Shown piece after piece: positions 62,714 to 64,000 of a stretch of DNA of 64,000 nucleotides. Position 1 is the stretch's first letter. Each line of letters opens with the position of its first letter. The translations under genes and the position numbers were made by a program. The DNA is from UBA4459 sp963776205 (lineage in GTDB: Bacteria > Bacteroidota > Bacteroidia > Bacteroidales > F082): assembly GCA_963776205.1 (NCBI GenBank), contig CAVZLR010000002.1:558001-622000 (forward strand). Reading direction: 5' to 3'. A model generated the notes under the pieces. The model did no database searches, was not told where the DNA came from, and was given only the letters and a program-made list of their open reading frames with translations.

Positions 62714-63433
62714 TTAGGGTTTTTCGCCCCTTATTTCAAGCTTAAAACCAATTCCATGCACATTGGTGATTTTAATGTGCGGGTCAGAACTAAGATATTT
62801 TCTGAGTTTTGTGATAAAAACATCCATGCTGCGGCCGATGAAATAATCATTTTCCCCCCAGATTTTTTCAAGGGCTTCTTCGCGTGGCAATAATACATTT
62901 TTATTAATGCAGAGTAACTTCAGTAAACCTGACTCTTTCCTTGTTAGTTTTCTTTCGCCTTCGGCACTCTTAAGCAGCAGATTATTGCTGTCAAACTCAA
63001 ATTTACCAAGCTTGAAAACTTCCTCTGTATTTGTATTTAATGCTTTTGTTGCTGCACACCTTCGTAAAATTGCCTTAATTCTCAGGCTTAATTCCTCTGT
63101 GCTGAAAGGCTTGGTAATGTAGTCATCGCAACCATATTGAAATCCTTGAATCCGATCCTCTTTTAAATTTTTTGCAGTTAAAAAAATGATCGGCATTTCT
63201 TCCTTCTTTTGTTTTATTTCCTTAGCCAGTGTGAAACCATCTTTTTTGGGCATCATAACATCCAGAATAGCCAAATCATATTCGCTTTTACTAAAAAGCT
63301 GAAGTCCTAATTCACCATCCTTTGCATGATCAACAGCGTAACCTATCATCTCCAAGTAATCTTGCAGTATCATACTTAAATTTGGATCGTCTTCCACAAA
63401 TAGTATCCTGGCTTTTCTTTTTTCTTCTTTCAT
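62714..63433 (-). CDS. Response regulator, OmpR/PhoB family
   Basis: 239 residues from MKEEKRKARILFVEDDPNLS at 63433; an ATG ten codons upstream lies within the kinase gene. The receiver domain has the acidic pair in FVEDDPN, the phosphorylated Asp in LAILDVMMPKKDGF (about 53), the Thr in IIFLTAKN, and Lys in YITKPFS. The C-terminal winged helix (about 140-235: LTRKESGLLKLLCINKN, RSMDVFITKLRKYLS) binds DNA. It begins one base after the stop of the kinase gene, so the two form a two-component system. The signal is unknown. Confidence 0.95.
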   Translation of the reverse strand: MKEEKRKARILFVEDDPNLSMILQDYLEMIGYAVDHAKDGELGLQLFSKSEYDLAILDVMMPKKDGFTLAKEIKQKKEEMPIIFLTAKNLKEDRIQGFQYGCDDYITKPFSTEELSLRIKAILRRCAATKALNTNTEEVFKLGKFEFDSNNLLLKSAEGERKLTRKESGLLKLLCINKNVLLPREEALEKIWGENDYFIGRSMDVFITKLRKYLSSDPHIKITNVHGIGFKLEIRGEKP

Positions 63434-63434
63434 T

Positions 63435-64000
63435 TTACTGGCTTTTAAATGGTAAAAAAACATTAAATGAAGACCCGGCGCCTGGCTGACTATTCAAACT
63501 GATGAGACCCTTGTGATGATCCACAACCGCTTTTACATAGTAAAGCCCTAATCCAAATCCCCTGGCCTCATGAATATTCCCTGTTGGTACCCGGTATAAT
63601 TTTTTAAATATAAACTTTTGATATTCCTTTCTAATACCAATCCCATTATCTTCTACCCTGATCATGATTCCGCCGTGCACGTTCCATGAATTTATTTTAA
63701 TTTCTGGCTCTACAGGAGAATATTTTATTGCATTATCAACTAGATTCGAAAAAACGTTTTGCAGATGCTCCCTGTCACCGATTATAAAATGTTCTTTTGC
63801 CTGTAGCTCAATTTGTAAAGCAACATGGTTTTCTTTTAACCGAATCTCAAAACTATGAAGTACGTTGTTCACAAGCTGATGAATATCAACTTTAAGTGAA
63901 CGATAACGCAGGCTTCCGGATTCCAAGGCAGCAATTTGAAGCATTTGCTCTACTTGATCCTGTAACCTATGATTTTCGTCAAGAATAACATTGGCATATT
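63435..64000 (-). CDS. Sensor histidine kinase, C-terminal part (cut by the window edge)
   Basis: The open frame continues to the right edge (NVILDENHRLQDQVEQML precedes the first ATG in the window), so the N-terminal sensor and the H-box are outside. Visible parts are the end of the dimerisation helix and the ATP-binding domain: N box QNVFSNLVDNAIKYSP, G1 RVEDNGIGI, F-box region FKKLYRVPTG and G2 GFGLGLYYVKAVVDHHKG. It ends LPFKSQ one base before the response regulator. Partner of that regulator. Confidence 0.95.
   Translation of the reverse strand, partial: YANVILDENHRLQDQVEQMLQIAALESGSLRYRSLKVDIHQLVNNVLHSFEIRLKENHVALQIELQAKEHFIIGDREHLQNVFSNLVDNAIKYSPVEPEIKINSWNVHGGIMIRVEDNGIGIRKEYQKFIFKKLYRVPTGNIHEARGFGLGLYYVKAVVDHHKGLISLNSQPGAGSSFNVFLPFKSQ

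Noticed and set aside
1..64000. tRNA or rRNA genes, CRISPR arrays, insertion sequences, prophage, replication origin
   Set aside because: Reading both strands showed no cloverleaf-like intergenic segment, no regularly spaced direct repeats, no transposase or phage-type proteins and no dnaA-box cluster.

Overview
The window is AT-rich chromosomal DNA from a member of the Bacteroidota, probably a free-living, anaerobic or facultative, peptide-using relative of the Bacteroidales/Marinilabiliales. The phylum assignment rests on type IX secretion C-terminal sorting domains (type A and type B), a SusC/SusD pair, an ECF sigma/anti-sigma operon of Bacteroidota style, and many copies of the Bacteroidota -7 promoter box TAnnTTTG just upstream of genes. 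The order-level and lifestyle assignments are inference. I saw no tRNA, rRNA, CRISPR array, IS element or phage gene.

Layout. 1-5.9 kb (minus strand): the end of yebC (cut by the window edge, two 1-nt frameshifts); a badly frameshifted gene for a GIN-type repeat domain joined to an outer-membrane beta-barrel; its likely regulators, an anti-sigma protein and an ECF sigma factor; lepA. 6-9.9 kb (minus): a three-gene envelope operon of an LptF/LptG-type permease and two glycosyltransferases. 10.1-18.3 kb (plus): four tandem secreted Asp-box beta-propeller proteins with T9SS sorting domains, each with its own terminator. 18.4-20.6 kb: M28 peptidase with PDZ domain, then GtrA. 20.7-25.1 kb (minus): purA, a Fur-family regulator and a Rel/SpoT enzyme with a doubtful synthetase domain. 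25.2-28.9 kb: a T9SS type B secreted protein converging on gapA. 29-38.1 kb (plus): a 1373-residue PPDK-like phosphotransferase lacking the PEP-binding barrel, hisS, a histidine ammonia-lyase, a small thioredoxin-like protein (minus) and a second MIO-type lyase. 38.1-39 kb: two small membrane proteins. 39.2-44.1 kb: SusC/SusD pair. 44.1-52.5 kb: DUF3179 protein, M23 peptidase, indolepyruvate oxidoreductase iorB/iorA (iorA frameshifted), AcpH-like protein, YjbQ, and an icd-gltA operon with both enzymes of the type familiar from eukaryotes. 52.8-54.2 kb: PspC-domain protein (frameshifted) coupled to a LiaF-like protein. 54.2-62.7 kb: a papain-fold T9SS protein with Ser at the catalytic Cys position, a divergent TonB-dependent receptor and an S9 oligopeptidase. 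62.7-64 kb: response regulator and a partial histidine kinase.

Physiology (inference): secreted propeller and protease-like proteins, a TonB receptor, M28 and S9 peptidases, two amino-acid ammonia-lyases and indolepyruvate:ferredoxin oxidoreductase together suggest use of peptides and amino acids, with carbon flowing through PPDK-like, GAPDH, citrate synthase and isocitrate dehydrogenase steps.

Caution: five loci carry 1-nt indels (yebC, the GIN/barrel gene, propeller paralogue 2, iorA, pspC-like). The density is extreme in the first 2.4 kb. Several are housekeeping genes and several indels sit in or beside short homopolymers, so consensus sequencing error is at least as likely as gene decay.
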